The notes under the pieces were generated by a model, which had not been told where the DNA came from, ran no database searches, and was given only the letters and a program-made list of their open reading frames with translations. From an uncultured Clostridia bacterium (GTDB taxonomy: Bacteria > Bacillota > Clostridia > Christensenellales > CAG-917), in assembly GCA_949283145.1 (NCBI GenBank), contig CASDRL010000022.1, forward strand, positions 1-62,543: a DNA stretch of 62,543 nt, read 5' to 3'. Position numbers and translations under genes: made by a program. Positions 43,254 to 52,461 of this stretch are shown here, in pieces. How positions within the stretch are numbered: the stretch's first letter is position 1; the number at the start of each line of letters is the position of its first letter.

Positions 43254-44330
43254 CTACTCTATATTTTTATGATTTTTAGAATACTCTGCAATGTAGTCGT
43301 CGAGGAGAGCCATGAAATAAGGCATAAGCATTTCGCTCCTCACCGTCGCCGCTATCTCGCCGTCTCGCATGATGACGGACTTCTCTTTTCCGCCCGCGAT
43401 GCCGAGATCGCTGTTCCTGCCCTCTCCGATCCCGTTGAGAGGACACCCCATCACCGCGATCTTCAACGGCAGTCTGACATGCGCGGTGGCGCGTTCCACT
43501 GCGGAAGCCAGCCCTTCGACGTCTATCTCCGTGCGCGCGCATGTCGGGCAGGACACCACTTCGACGCAATCCGTTTTCAGCCCCAATGATTTAAGGAGAG
43601 TCTTTCCCGCCAACACCTCTTCTACGGGCGGAGCGGAGAGGGAGACCCGGATGGTGTCGCCTATCCCCTCTTGCAGCAGCGTTCCGATGCCGAGCGCGGA
43701 CTTGACGAGCCCGCTCCTCAGTGTACCCGCTTCCGTCACGCCGAGGTGCAGCGGATAATCGCATACGGCGGCAAGTGCCCTGTTTGCCCGGATCATAGTG
43801 TGCACGTCCGAGGCCTTGATGGCGATGACGATGTCCCTCATCCCGCAGCTTTCAAAGACGTTTGCGCATTCGAGCGCACTCTCTTTCAGCGCTTCGCTCT
43901 CCTCCATACCGTCGAATTTCGGGTCGAGCGATCCGCCGTTCACGCCTACGCGCACGGGCACGCCCGCGTCGGACATCCTGCGCGCAAGCTCTTTTATCTC
44001 GGCAAAATCCCTCATGTTGCCGGGGTTCATACGGATCTTTTTCGCACCGGCATCCAGAGCGAGATGCGCGAGTTTGTAGCTGTAATGTATGTCGGCGATG
44101 AGAGGGAGCCCGCAGCGCTTTGCGATCACGCCGAACGCTTCCGCCGACGCCTCGTCGGGGACGGCAAGGCGGATGAGATCGCATCCCGCGTCCGCGAGTT
44201 CCGCGATCTGACGCAGACTGCCTTCAATGTCGGTGGTGCGCGTGTTGAGCATGGACTGCACCGTTATCGGCGCGCCGCCGCCTATCTTTACTTTCCCGAT
44301 CCTGACCTGACGTGTTTTTCTTCTTTCCAT
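43254..44330 (-). CDS. ispG: 4-hydroxy-3-methylbut-2-enyl-diphosphate synthase IspG
   Basis: A 358-residue [4Fe-4S] enzyme of the MEP isoprenoid pathway. A TIM-barrel domain carries IGGGAPITVQSM, PLIADIHYSYKLA and KIRMNPGNM. The C-terminal Fe-S domain has C-P-T-C (VSCPTCART), the third Cys in MGCPLNGIGEG and a conserved Glu after it. It acts downstream of Dxr, encoded two genes upstream in the same run; rseP lies between. dxs is not in the window. Confidence 0.96.
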   Translation of the reverse strand: MERRKTRQVRIGKVKIGGGAPITVQSMLNTRTTDIEGSLRQIAELADAGCDLIRLAVPDEASAEAFGVIAKRCGLPLIADIHYSYKLAHLALDAGAKKIRMNPGNMRDFAEIKELARRMSDAGVPVRVGVNGGSLDPKFDGMEESEALKESALECANVFESCGMRDIVIAIKASDVHTMIRANRALAAVCDYPLHLGVTEAGTLRSGLVKSALGIGTLLQEGIGDTIRVSLSAPPVEEVLAGKTLLKSLGLKTDCVEVVSCPTCARTEIDVEGLASAVERATAHVRLPLKIAVMGCPLNGIGEGRNSDLGIAGGKEKSVIMRDGEIAATVRSEMLMPYFMALLDDYIAEYSKNHKNIE

Positions 44331-44428
44331 TTTCTTACACCGTACTTTCGCATTTGTGCCCGTACTATTTCATTATAGCTCTTTCGGCTCCCGTTTTTGT
44401 CACATTAGTGGCGAGACTCCGAAAATTT

Positions 44429-45628
44429 TCAGTTTCGCACCAAATGGAAGATGTCCAGGAACACCGCAAGGAGCAATATCAATATCATCCCGACGGCGTG
44501 TATGACCGCTTCCACTTTCCGCGGCACCGGCTTTCGGAAGATCATTTCGATGAGCGTGAACAGCATCCGCGAGCCGTCCAATGACGGGATGGGCAGCAGA
44601 TTCATGACTGCGAGGTTCGCGGAGATGATCGCCACCACATAGAGGAAGGATCCGAACCCCGATGCGCTGATGTTTGCAATGGTGGTGATCACCGTGATGG
44701 TGCCGCCTGCGGCTTCCAGCCCCACCTGCCCCGTCAGCAGCGCGCCGATCGAGGCAAGGATCTTGAACACGATGAAGAAACTGAAACCGAAGGAGCGCCC
44801 GAGTGAGCGGAAAAACCCCAGTTTTACGCTTTCCACGCCGTAGACGATGCCGACGCCCGTCTTTTCTGCGGACTCCCCGTCTTCGAGATATTCCTCTCCG
44901 AGGGTATAGCTGCCGACCGTCGCGGTGACGGTCATCGCCTTGCCGTTGCGCAGGATCTTATATTTCGTGCCCGTCTTGACGTCTTCGAATGCGTTCGCGA
45001 CGTCGTCCTGCGTCATTATATTGACCTGCAGCCCGTCTTTTGCGAGGATCACGTCTCCGGGGAGGAAAACGTTGCTTTCGCCGTTCACGTCGTACACTGC
45101 GGACACCACGGGAAGGATCTGCCCGTATGCGGTGAAATATATCGTGATGATGAATATGGCGCTGAGGAAGTTGAAAAGCGCGCCCGAAAACAGCACGATG
45201 AGCCGTTTCCAGGGTTTCTGGCGGTTGAACGGTATGCCATCGTCCGCTTTTGTGCGGTCAGTCTCCCGCGCGTCTGCCCCTGCGGACGCCGCCGCGGCAC
45301 ACGCGGCTCCGCCCCGCGTATACACAAGCTCCATATCGCTTGCGCTCAGTCCCCCGTCCTCGTCCTCACCGCGGAAGGCGCAGAAACCGCCCAGCGGCAA
45401 GATGCGCACGGTGAAGAGTTCTCCCGTCTTTTTGTTGCGCTTTTTGATGATGGGCGGTCCGAACCCTATGGCGAATTCGTCGATGCGGAAACCTAGCAGT
45501 TTGCCTGCGAAATAGTGCCCCGATTCGTGCACTACGATCATGAACATGAGGGCGACCAATGCCAGCAGGATGAAACCGATGTAGGTGAACACTTCACCGG
45601 CAGTGGTGGACGACAGGGTCAGCAGCAC
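44429..45628 (-). CDS. rseP: Site-2 intramembrane metalloprotease RseP/RasP
   Basis: A 399-residue S2P-family zinc protease that cleaves transmembrane anti-sigma factors. The HExxH motif is H34-E35-S-G-H38. The PDZ domain is near 190-260, and the second metal motif NLLPIPSLDGSRML near 345 contains the third ligand Asp. A ~55-residue Ala/Asp-rich insert at about 95-150 follows the first TM motif; such inserts occur in clostridial homologues. It lies 2 nt after dxr, its usual neighbour. Confidence 0.94.
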   Translation of the reverse strand: MLLTLSSTTAGEVFTYIGFILLALVALMFMIVVHESGHYFAGKLLGFRIDEFAIGFGPPIIKKRNKKTGELFTVRILPLGGFCAFRGEDEDGGLSASDMELVYTRGGAACAAAASAGADARETDRTKADDGIPFNRQKPWKRLIVLFSGALFNFLSAIFIITIYFTAYGQILPVVSAVYDVNGESNVFLPGDVILAKDGLQVNIMTQDDVANAFEDVKTGTKYKILRNGKAMTVTATVGSYTLGEEYLEDGESAEKTGVGIVYGVESVKLGFFRSLGRSFGFSFFIVFKILASIGALLTGQVGLEAAGGTITVITTIANISASGFGSFLYVVAIISANLAVMNLLPIPSLDGSRMLFTLIEMIFRKPVPRKVEAVIHAVGMILILLLAVFLDIFHLVRN

Positions 45629-45629
45629 T

Positions 45630-46796
45630 TCATTTTACTCCTACGGAATAAGTGTATTTGCGAGCTTCTGCGTCTATGCCGATGATATCCTCCAATGCGA
45701 CATCGCCGACCTTTGCGAACTTTTTCTCCACTTTGTCCAGCACGGCGGCTATGTCCGTAAATTTGATCGTTCCCGCAAGGAATGCGTCCACGAGCACCTC
45801 ATCCGCCGCAGAGACCGCGATACAGGCGCCCTCGCCAGCTTTTGCGGCGCGCATCGCGACGCCGAGGCAGGGATAACGCTCGAGATCGGGGGCGTCGAAT
45901 TCGAGACTTGCGAGTTTGGCAAGGTCGAGTTCGGGCAGCGTTCCGACGGCTTTTGCGGGATAAAAGAGAGCCGTTTCGATCGCGAGAGCCATGTCGGGGA
46001 CGCTCATGAGTGCCTTGACGCTGCCGTCGCGGAACTCCACCATCCCGTGGATCACGCTTTCGCGGTGCATGACCACCTTCACTCTGTCGGCGTCCACGGA
46101 AAACAGCTTCATTGCCTCTATGACTTCCAGCCCTTTGTTGAAGAGGGTCGCGGAATCTATGGTCACCTTTTTGCCCATGCTCCATACGGGATGACTAAGG
46201 GCCTCGCGCGCCGTGACCTTAGAGAGACGCTCCAAAGGCATATCGCGCAACGCGCCGCCGCTTGCCGTGAGTATGACGCTGCGCACGCTGCCGGGGTCCT
46301 CCCCTTTCAGACATTCCATAATGGCGGAGTGCTCGGTGTCGAGGGGCAGGATCCTGCCGCCGTACTTCTTTTCCAGGGCTTTGAGATGCCTGCCCGCGCA
46401 GACTATGGTCTCCTTGTTTGCGATGGCGAGAGTGCCGCCGCGTTTCAAAACGGCAACGGCTGCCCACAGACCCGCTATCCCGCTCACCGCGGAGACCGTG
46501 ATGTCCGCGGGATAATCGGCGAGTTCTTCAAGACTCCCGAGGCATTTCGCCGCGAATTTGTCATCGTCGAGAAAGTCGAACAGGCTGCTCTGGATCTCCA
46601 CGCCGCCCGCCGGATAATAGTAGTGTTTGGGTGAATATTTGTCGATCTGCTCCCGCAGGAGTTTTTCGTTGGTGAATGCCGAAAGTCCGACCACTTTGAA
46701 GCGGTCAGGGTGACGGTCGACTGCGGCAAGCACCTGCCTGCCTACGGATCCCGTGCTGCCGAGCACGGTCAGCGTAACGTGTTTCTTTTCGCTCAT
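45630..46796 (-). CDS. dxr: 1-deoxy-D-xylulose-5-phosphate reductoisomerase
   Basis: A 388-residue NADPH enzyme making MEP from DXP, the first committed step of the MEP pathway. The dinucleotide motif GSTGSVGRQVL is at the N-terminus. The metal-binding DTEHSAIMECL, the TASGGALRD loop and the C-terminal helical domain with the PDMALAIETALFYP segment follow. In order, cdsA-dxr-rseP-ispG is the common Bacillota arrangement. Confidence 0.96.
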   Translation of the reverse strand: MSEKKHVTLTVLGSTGSVGRQVLAAVDRHPDRFKVVGLSAFTNEKLLREQIDKYSPKHYYYPAGGVEIQSSLFDFLDDDKFAAKCLGSLEELADYPADITVSAVSGIAGLWAAVAVLKRGGTLAIANKETIVCAGRHLKALEKKYGGRILPLDTEHSAIMECLKGEDPGSVRSVILTASGGALRDMPLERLSKVTAREALSHPVWSMGKKVTIDSATLFNKGLEVIEAMKLFSVDADRVKVVMHRESVIHGMVEFRDGSVKALMSVPDMALAIETALFYPAKAVGTLPELDLAKLASLEFDAPDLERYPCLGVAMRAAKAGEGACIAVSAADEVLVDAFLAGTIKFTDIAAVLDKVEKKFAKVGDVALEDIIGIDAEARKYTYSVGVK

Positions 46797-46827
46797 TTTG
46801 TCTCCGTACCTGCGGGGTGCGCGGTGC

Positions 46828-47724
46828 TCAGAACACGGACATTCCCTGCGCCCCGTATATTATCGTGAAGAACACGAGGAGCACGATGATCCCCGCGATT
46901 ATGCTGTCGAAGCGGTCCATGATGCCGCCGTGTCCCGGGAAGATGCTGCCGAAATCTTTGACGCCGAGAGCACGTTTTATTCGGGATGCGGCGAGGTCGC
47001 CGAGCTGTCCAGCCAGCGCTCCGACAAGACCGATCGCGAGATATATCAAGGCGGATTTCCACGTCGCGTCGGTGAACGGGATATATCCGGCGTCCGGGAA
47101 GGGCTCGAACTGCTCGAAGAGCAGGAACATTACGACAGCCACCAGCATGCCCCCGAACAGCCCTCCGACAAAGCCTGCGACCGTCTTTTTGGGACTGATC
47201 GAAGGACACAGTTTTTTGCCGCCTATCATACTGCCGAACCAATAGGCGAAAGTGTCGGCGCCTACGGGCAGGAATATGGCGAAGGGAATGGCGTACACCG
47301 CGGAATAGCGTTGTACGAGCATCCATGCGAGCGAGATGAGCAGCCCCGGATATACCGCCACGAACACCGTCGCGAAAAGATCCTTGGCGGTGTTGCGTTC
47401 GGGATCAGCAAAAGTGAAGATGACGAGCGCGATGAACACGCTGACCGAAAAGCTGATCAGGATGCCGAGGAACCCCTGCCTCGTGAAATGCTCCATGAGG
47501 TACATCACGGGATAGGACGTGAGGAGAAATACTGCGAGCGGGACGCGGAAGAGCTTGAAACCCGCTTGCTGCATGCAGAAATACATCTCCCTCATCGCTC
47601 CCGCAAGCAGGATCCATATGAAGAGATCGAGGAAAATGTTGCCGTGCTTGACGAAATAACTCAATGCGAAGAGCCCGATGAGCAAAGCTATGAGGCATAT
47701 TGCCGTTACAGTGCGTTTTAGCAT
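46828..47724 (-). CDS. cdsA: Phosphatidate cytidylyltransferase CdsA
   Basis: 298 residues with about eight membrane segments. It makes CDP-diacylglycerol from CTP and phosphatidic acid. The signature SRIKRALGVKDFGSIFPGHG followed by GIMDRFDS near the C-terminus is diagnostic, and the conserved Asp and Lys are present. It sits between uppS and dxr with small gaps. Confidence 0.95.
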   Translation of the reverse strand: MLKRTVTAICLIALLIGLFALSYFVKHGNIFLDLFIWILLAGAMREMYFCMQQAGFKLFRVPLAVFLLTSYPVMYLMEHFTRQGFLGILISFSVSVFIALVIFTFADPERNTAKDLFATVFVAVYPGLLISLAWMLVQRYSAVYAIPFAIFLPVGADTFAYWFGSMIGGKKLCPSISPKKTVAGFVGGLFGGMLVAVVMFLLFEQFEPFPDAGYIPFTDATWKSALIYLAIGLVGALAGQLGDLAASRIKRALGVKDFGSIFPGHGGIMDRFDSIIAGIIVLLVFFTIIYGAQGMSVF

Positions 47725-47735
47725 AACCGATCAGT

Positions 47736-48389
47736 TCATGCGCCGAATTTGCGCGTGCGCGCGGCAAAATCGCCGAACGCGGCGTCGACGTCTTCCGCCG
47801 TCATATCCGGCCAGAGTTTGTCGACGAAGAGAAGTTCCGAATAGGCGGCTTCATAAAGCATGAAGCCCGAAAGCCGCTTCTCCCCTCCGCTCCTTACGAT
47901 GAGATCGGGAGCGGGCAGCCCCCGTGTCGAAAGCGCCTTTTCGAAACTTTCGCGGTCTATCTCCCCTTGTTTTGCGGCGGTGCGCGCCGCATTTACGATA
48001 TCTTCCCTTCCGCTGTAACCCAGGGCTATGACAAGCTGCATCCCGCCGTTTGCGGCGGTGCGTGCCGCAAGATTTTCCGCCTCATTCCCGACGTCTGCGG
48101 GAATGCGTGAAAGATCGCCGATGAAACGGACTTTCATGTCTCCGTCATATGACGAACACCACTCTTTTACGACGGAGAAAATGGCGGCGGTCTCCTCTGC
48201 GGGACGCGCGAAATTCTCCGCGGAAAACGCGTACACCGTTGCGGTATCCGCGCCGAGCTCCTCTGTGCGGCGGAGCACCGTTAGCATCGCTTTCAGCCCC
48301 TCGGCATATCCGGCGGTGCGCGGCAGACCGCGTCTTTCCGCCCATCTGCCGTTGCCGTCCATGATGTAGGCTACGTGGCGCGGGATCAT
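47736..48389 (-). CDS. uppS: Undecaprenyl diphosphate synthase UppS
   Basis: A 217-residue cis-prenyltransferase that makes the lipid carrier for cell-wall synthesis. The catalytic Asp is D11 in IMDGNGRWAERRG; FSAENFARP, NIAARTAANGG-like residues and the C-terminal DLIVRSGGEKRLSGFMLYEAAYSEL follow. It is slightly shorter than typical (about 240), mainly at the N-terminus. The first ATG overlaps the frr stop. Isoprenoid units would come from the MEP genes dxr and ispG in the same run. Confidence 0.95.
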   Translation of the reverse strand: MIPRHVAYIMDGNGRWAERRGLPRTAGYAEGLKAMLTVLRRTEELGADTATVYAFSAENFARPAEETAAIFSVVKEWCSSYDGDMKVRFIGDLSRIPADVGNEAENLAARTAANGGMQLVIALGYSGREDIVNAARTAAKQGEIDRESFEKALSTRGLPAPDLIVRSGGEKRLSGFMLYEAAYSELLFVDKLWPDMTAEDVDAAFGDFAARTRKFGA

Positions 48390-48964
48390 CAGACGGAGAG
48401 GATCTCCTGCTCCTTGTCCTTGGTGAGCTTGTCCACGTCGTCGATCTCGGAAGAGAGCGCCTTATCCACGTCCGCGGTGAAGTCTTTGAGGTCGTCCTCG
48501 GTGATCTCGGAGTCCTTTTCCAGCTTTTTCAGCGCGTCTATGGCGTCGCGGCGCGCGTTTCTGAGCACGACCTTGGTGCTTTCCGCATTGGTCTTGAGCT
48601 CCTTGACGAGGGCTTTTCTGCGCTCTTCGGTGAGCTCCGGGAAAATGAGACGGATGACATTGCCGTCATTGTTGGGCGTGATGCCGATGTTGGCGGCAAG
48701 GATGGCTTTTTCGACGTTTTTGAGCGCGCTCTTATCCCACACGGAGATGACGAGAAGACGCGCTTCGGGCACCGTGATGTTCGCCATATTATTGATGGGG
48801 GTCGGGGTGCCGTAATAGTCCACCATGATCTTGTCGAGGATATGCGGATTGGCGCGGCCTGCGCGCATGCTCTTCATTTCGGTGGAAAAATTGTGCACCG
48901 TCTTGGTGAATTTTTCCTTCATTTCTTCGAAGATGAGATCGACGGAGTCGATTCCGTATGCCAT
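48389..48964 (-). CDS. frr: Ribosome recycling factor
   Basis: A 191-residue protein that splits post-termination ribosomes together with EF-G. The long three-helix bundle motif MRAGRANPHILDKIMVDYYGTPTPINN is clear, as is RIIFPELTEERRK-like IRLIFPELTEERRKALVKE. The ATG at 48964 follows GGAGGCAAATT; the 271-codon longer frame is discarded. It has its own promoter just upstream. Confidence 0.97.
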   Translation of the reverse strand: MAYGIDSVDLIFEEMKEKFTKTVHNFSTEMKSMRAGRANPHILDKIMVDYYGTPTPINNMANITVPEARLLVISVWDKSALKNVEKAILAANIGITPNNDGNVIRLIFPELTEERRKALVKELKTNAESTKVVLRNARRDAIDALKKLEKDSEITEDDLKDFTADVDKALSSEIDDVDKLTKDKEQEILSV

Positions 48965-48991
48965 AATTTGCCTCCTGACACTTTTTTTATG

Positions 48992-49020
48992 ATTATACCA
49001 AACGCGCGCGCATAAAGCAA
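48992..49020 (-). promoter_or_regulatory. Promoter upstream of frr
   Basis: TTGCTT (49015-49020), 17-nt spacer, TATAAT (48992-48997) on the minus strand. It lies between the pyrH terminator and frr, so frr-uppS-cdsA-dxr-rseP-ispG can be transcribed separately from rpsB-tsf-pyrH. Confidence 0.75.
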
Positions 49021-49030
49021 CACGAAAATG

Positions 49031-49057
49031 AAAGGAACGCACATATAAGTGCGTTCC
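49031..49057 (-). terminator. Terminator after pyrH
   Basis: GGAACGCAC pairs perfectly with GTGCGTTCC; followed on the minus strand by TTTCATTTT. Just 42 nt after the pyrH stop. The same GGAACGC stem motif recurs in the hairpin after tsf. Confidence 0.8.
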
Positions 49058-49098
49058 GCGTCTCTTTTGATGAGGCTTGCTCGGCTTTGCCTGCGGGG

Positions 49099-49812
49099 CT
49101 ACTTGCCGATGTATGTGCCGATCTTCTCTCCCGTGATCGCGCGGCGGATGCTGCCCTCCTCGTTGAGGCTGAACGCGATGATCGGGATCTCGTTGTCCAT
49201 GCACATGGTGATCGCGGTGGTGTCCATCGCTTTCAAGCCTTTGGAGATGACCTGCATATAGGTCAGCGTCTCGAATTTCACGGCGTCGGGGTTCAGTTTG
49301 GGATCGCTGTCATAGACTCCGTCCACGTTTTTGGCAAGCAGCAGCGCGTTTGCGCCGATCTCCGCGGCGCGGAGAGCCGCGCCCGTATCCGTGGAAAAAT
49401 AGGGATTGCCCGTGCCGCAGGCGAAGATGACGATCCTGCCCTTTTCGAGGTGGCGGAGAGCTTTCCTCAGGATATACGGTTCCGCCACTTTGGTGACGGT
49501 GAGCGCCGTCTGCACTCTGACCTCCGCTCCTTTGCGTTCGATGCAGTCCTGCAAAGCGAGCGCATTGATGATGGTTGCAAGCATGCCCATATGGTCGGCG
49601 GTGCTGCGGTTCATCTCCTCGTCGGCTTGCCTGCCTCTCCAGAAATTGCCGCCGCCGATGACCACGCCCACCTGCGCGCCCATGTTCCTGACTTCGACGA
49701 TCTGTTCCGAAACCTTTGAAAGTTTGTTGTGATCGATGCCGGCGCCGTTCTCGCACGCGAGCGCTTCGCCCGAGATCTTGATGACTACACGGTCGTATTT
49801 GAGTTTTGCCAT
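49099..49812 (-). CDS. pyrH: UMP kinase
   Basis: A 237-residue amino-acid-kinase-fold hexameric enzyme making UDP. The N-terminal VVIKISGEALA, GVVIGGGNFWRGRQ, the FACGTGNPYFSTDTGAALRA block and the DGVYDSDPK block match the family. It lies between the tsf terminator hairpin and its own terminator; no separate promoter was found, so some read-through from rpsB-tsf is likely. Confidence 0.97.
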   Translation of the reverse strand: MAKLKYDRVVIKISGEALACENGAGIDHNKLSKVSEQIVEVRNMGAQVGVVIGGGNFWRGRQADEEMNRSTADHMGMLATIINALALQDCIERKGAEVRVQTALTVTKVAEPYILRKALRHLEKGRIVIFACGTGNPYFSTDTGAALRAAEIGANALLLAKNVDGVYDSDPKLNPDAVKFETLTYMQVISKGLKAMDTTAITMCMDNEIPIIAFSLNEEGSIRRAITGEKIGTYIGK

Positions 49813-49841
49813 AACGTTCTTCCTTTGCTTTGCGCTGAGAA

Positions 49842-49867
49842 AAAAGGAACGCTTACGCGTTCCTTTT
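49842..49867 (-). terminator. Terminator-like hairpin after tsf
   Basis: GGAACGC/GCGTTCC with a TTAC loop, followed on the minus strand by six or more Ts. It lies 5 nt past the tsf stop and partly insulates pyrH. Confidence 0.8.
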
Positions 49868-49872
49868 CGGTC

Positions 49873-50535
49873 TTACTTGTTGAGCCCTGCCTGAGCCATG
49901 ACTTCTTCTGCGAAATTATCTTCGCGTTTTTGCAGCCCTTCGCCCATCTGGTAACGGACGAAACGTCTGACCGTGATCTTCTCGCCGATGGAAGCGATCG
50001 CTTCCGTCACGAGCTGGCTGATGGTCTTGGAGCTGTCGCGGACATACACCTGTTCCATCAGGCAGACGTCCTTGTAGTATTTCTGGATCCTGCCGTCGAC
50101 CATCTTGTGGATGATCGCATCGGGCTTGGGATTGGGCTCGTTCTTCGCCTGGGCGATGAGGATCTCTCTCTCCTTCTCGAGCTCGGCTGCGGGAACTTCT
50201 TCCTTGGTGACGTAGGTGGGGGCTGCGGCGGCGATGTGCATCGCGATGTTGTGCACGAGCTCCTTGAAGACGGGGCTCATCGCGACAAAGTCGGTCTCAC
50301 AGTTGACTTCGAGCAGCACGCCGATCTTGCCGTTCATGTGGATGTAGCTGTCCACGATGCCCTGAGAGGCGATCCTGCCCTGCTTCTTCGCGGCGGAGGC
50401 AATGCCTTTCTCGCGGAGATAGTCGATCGCTTTCTCCATGTCGCCGTCGGTCTCGACGAGAGCCTTCTTGCAGTCCATCATGCCAACGCCGGTGCGCTGA
50501 CGGAGTTCCATAACGTCTTTGCTGGTAAATGCCAT
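49873..50535 (-). CDS. tsf: Elongation factor Ts
   Basis: 220 residues. It exchanges nucleotide on EF-Tu. The N-terminal UBA-like domain ([18 protein letters not shown]) and [16 protein letters not shown] motif of the core are clear. It has one core subdomain plus the dimerisation part, like other short Bacillota EF-Ts. It follows rpsB by 67 nt, the near-universal pairing. Confidence 0.96.
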   Translation of the reverse strand: MAFTSKDVMELRQRTGVGMMDCKKALVETDGDMEKAIDYLREKGIASAAKKQGRIASQGIVDSYIHMNGKIGVLLEVNCETDFVAMSPVFKELVHNIAMHIAAAAPTYVTKEEVPAAELEKEREILIAQAKNEPNPKPDAIIHKMVDGRIQKYYKDVCLMEQVYVRDSSKTISQLVTEAIASIGEKITVRRFVRYQMGEGLQKREDNFAEEVMAQAGLNK

Positions 50536-50602
50536 AATTTATCTCCTGAAAATTCCGTATCAAAATCCGGAAATGCGTGCGCACGCGGCGCACGCTCCAT
50601 CC

Positions 50603-51451
50603 TTACTCTTCTTCCTTCTCTTTCTCGGCGATCGCTTTCTCGAGAGCTTCTTCGGGAGTGAGCGCCACTTCCTCTGCCGCGGTCTCCGCCGTGACAACGG
50701 GCTCTTCCGCCTTTTCCTCGACGACGGGAGCCTCTGCGGGAGCGGCTTCCTTAGCGCCGCCGAAAGACTCGCCCTGGCGTCCTTCGATCACCGCGTCGGC
50801 GATGATGGAGGCAAAGAGCTGAATGGCGCGGATGGCGTCGTCGTTGCCGGGAATGACGTAATCGACGAGGTCGGGATCGCAGTTGGTGTCAACGACCGCG
50901 ACGATGGGGATGTTGAGCTTGCGCGCTTCTCTCACCGCGTTCTCCTCACGCTTGAGGTCCACGACGAAGAGGCATCCGGGAAGGGAGCGCATATTCTTGA
51001 TGCCGCCCAGGTTCTGTTCCAGCTTGTCGCGCTCGGCTTTGAGCTTGAGCACTTCCTTTTTGGGGAGCAGCTCGAACTCGCCGATGAGCTCCATCTGGTT
51101 GATCTTGTTGAGCCTGTCGATGCGGGTGCGGATGGTCTTGAAGTTGGTGAGCGTGCCGCCCAGCCATCTCTGATTGATGTAGTACATGTCGCAGCGCTCG
51201 GCTTCGCTCTTGATCGCGTCCTGAGCCTGCTTCTTGGTGCCGACGAAGAGCACGGACTTTCCTTCCGCGGAGATGTTCTTCACGAACTGGTACGCCGCTT
51301 CCACATGATCGACGGAGATCTGAAGGTCGATGATGTGAATGTCGTTCCTCGTCGCGTAGATGTACTTGGACATCTTGGGGTTCCAGCGCTTGGTCTGATG
51401 ACCGAAGTGCACGCCTGCTTCCAGCAGGGCTTTCATTGTTGTGACTGCCAT
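50603..51451 (-). CDS. rpsB: 30S ribosomal protein S2
   Basis: 282 residues. The S2 core (about 1-235) has [30 protein letters not shown] and [14 protein letters not shown]. The last ~45 residues are a Glu/Ala/Val-rich acidic tail not present in B. subtilis S2 but seen in some Clostridia. AGGAGG lies before the ATG. Transcribed from a near-consensus promoter about 100 nt upstream; the GC-rich leader may host S2 autoregulation, but I cannot show it. Confidence 0.97.
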   Translation of the reverse strand: MAVTTMKALLEAGVHFGHQTKRWNPKMSKYIYATRNDIHIIDLQISVDHVEAAYQFVKNISAEGKSVLFVGTKKQAQDAIKSEAERCDMYYINQRWLGGTLTNFKTIRTRIDRLNKINQMELIGEFELLPKKEVLKLKAERDKLEQNLGGIKNMRSLPGCLFVVDLKREENAVREARKLNIPIVAVVDTNCDPDLVDYVIPGNDDAIRAIQLFASIIADAVIEGRQGESFGGAKEAAPAEAPVVEEKAEEPVVTAETAAEEVALTPEEALEKAIAEKEKEEE

Positions 51452-51549
51452 ATCAGTCCTCCTTTTTTGTTTTTACCTCCCCCGACATCGTCGCTGCGGC
51501 TACCTTGCGGAACGACCGCCGCTCCGCCGGGGTGTGCGGTGCATTTGCG

Positions 51550-51578
51550 ATTATATTATATAAAAAAAATTTTTGCAA
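51550..51578 (-). promoter_or_regulatory. Promoter of rpsB-tsf
   Basis: TTGCAA (51573-51578), 17-nt spacer, TATAAT (51550-51555) on the minus strand. The spacer is AT-rich and contains a second, non-optimally spaced TATAAT. The 5' leader is about 95 nt. Confidence 0.8.
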
Positions 51579-51622
51579 GAAAAAAGCAACAAAATTTCCG
51601 CGCATTTTTGCGGATATCATAC

Positions 51623-51654
51623 GGCGCCCGGCGCCTTTTGCCGCACCGGACGCC
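51623..51654 (-). terminator. GC-rich hairpin after the DUF1292 gene
   Basis: GGCGTCCGGTGC pairs with GCGCCGGGCGCC with one mismatch; no T-run follows directly. It lies between the DUF1292 stop and the rpsB promoter, so a terminator role is reasonable but unproven. Confidence 0.4.
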
Positions 51655-51662
51655 GCACAGGG

Positions 51663-51977
51663 TCAGTTTTCTTCCGCGTCGTCGAGAGCTTCCATTTCCT
51701 TCATGAACTCGTCGAACACCTTTTGCAGAAGATCTTCGTCCTCGATGGCAACGAAAATGTCGCCGTCGTCGCCCTCTTGCACCTCGTAGATGAGAACTTC
51801 GTCCTCCTCGATGTCGGGGAGTTTTTCCACGGGTTTGAGCACGACGAACCACTTGTCGTCGACATCCAGCGTCGCGAGATGATAAAAGTCCTCGTCGACG
51901 TCGCGTTCCTCGTTGTAGAGGGTTATGATGTCGTCGCCTTCGTCCATATTGTTCTGGTCTTCAAAAAAGTCTGCCAT
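51663..51977 (-). CDS. DUF1292 family protein
   Basis: A 104-residue acidic protein with the DUF1292 pattern (DDIITLYNEE, FYHLATLDVDDKWFVVLKP, DEVLIYEV). In Bacillota this family (YrzB) usually follows ruvX/yqgF and alaS, as it does here. Function unknown. GGAGCA lies before the ATG. Confidence 0.88.
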   Translation of the reverse strand: MADFFEDQNNMDEGDDIITLYNEERDVDEDFYHLATLDVDDKWFVVLKPVEKLPDIEEDEVLIYEVQEGDDGDIFVAIEDEDLLQKVFDEFMKEMEALDDAEEN

Positions 51978-52021
51978 GATTGCTCCTTTCGGGCATTGCG
52001 CCCTGTGGTTGTGATTAGATT

Positions 52022-52453
52022 TTAACCTCTTCCGCCCTTTCCGTCAAGGTAGGATTGCAAAATGATGGTCGCCGCCACTTTGTCGATGACTTTTTTCCTC
52101 TTGTCCCGCCTTACGTCCGCGCCGATGAGCATGCGCTCGGCAGATACGGTGGTCAGCCGCTCGTCCACATAGATCACGGCAAGCCCGCTCCTTTCCGCCA
52201 AAGCATCACCAAATGCGCGGGTGATCTCGGCGCGCGGTCCTTCCGTCCCGTCCATATTGCGCGGAAGTCCGACGACGAAGGCGTCCGCGTCCTCGCGCTT
52301 TGCGTATTCCGTGAAATATTCTATATCGGCGGCGATGTCGTCCTTTTTGCGGATGTATGTCTCCCGCGGATTGGCGCAGATGCCCATAAGATCGCTCACC
52401 GCCACTCCTATCCTGACGTCGCCGATGTCCAGCCCTATCTTCCGTTTCGGCAT
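52022..52453 (-). CDS. ruvX: Holliday junction resolvase-like RuvX/YqgF
   Basis: A 143-residue RNase H-fold nuclease, thought to process pre-16S rRNA. The first Asp is in GLDIGDVRIGVAVSD, the second conserved acid in VGLPRNMDGTEGP, and the last in VYVDERLTTVSAE with the KVDKVAA-like VIDKVAATIILQ. It lies 44 nt before DUF1292 and 8 nt after the ABC permease. Confidence 0.93.
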   Translation of the reverse strand: MPKRKIGLDIGDVRIGVAVSDLMGICANPRETYIRKKDDIAADIEYFTEYAKREDADAFVVGLPRNMDGTEGPRAEITRAFGDALAERSGLAVIYVDERLTTVSAERMLIGADVRRDKRKKVIDKVAATIILQSYLDGKGGRG

Positions 52454-52461
52454 ATATCCTC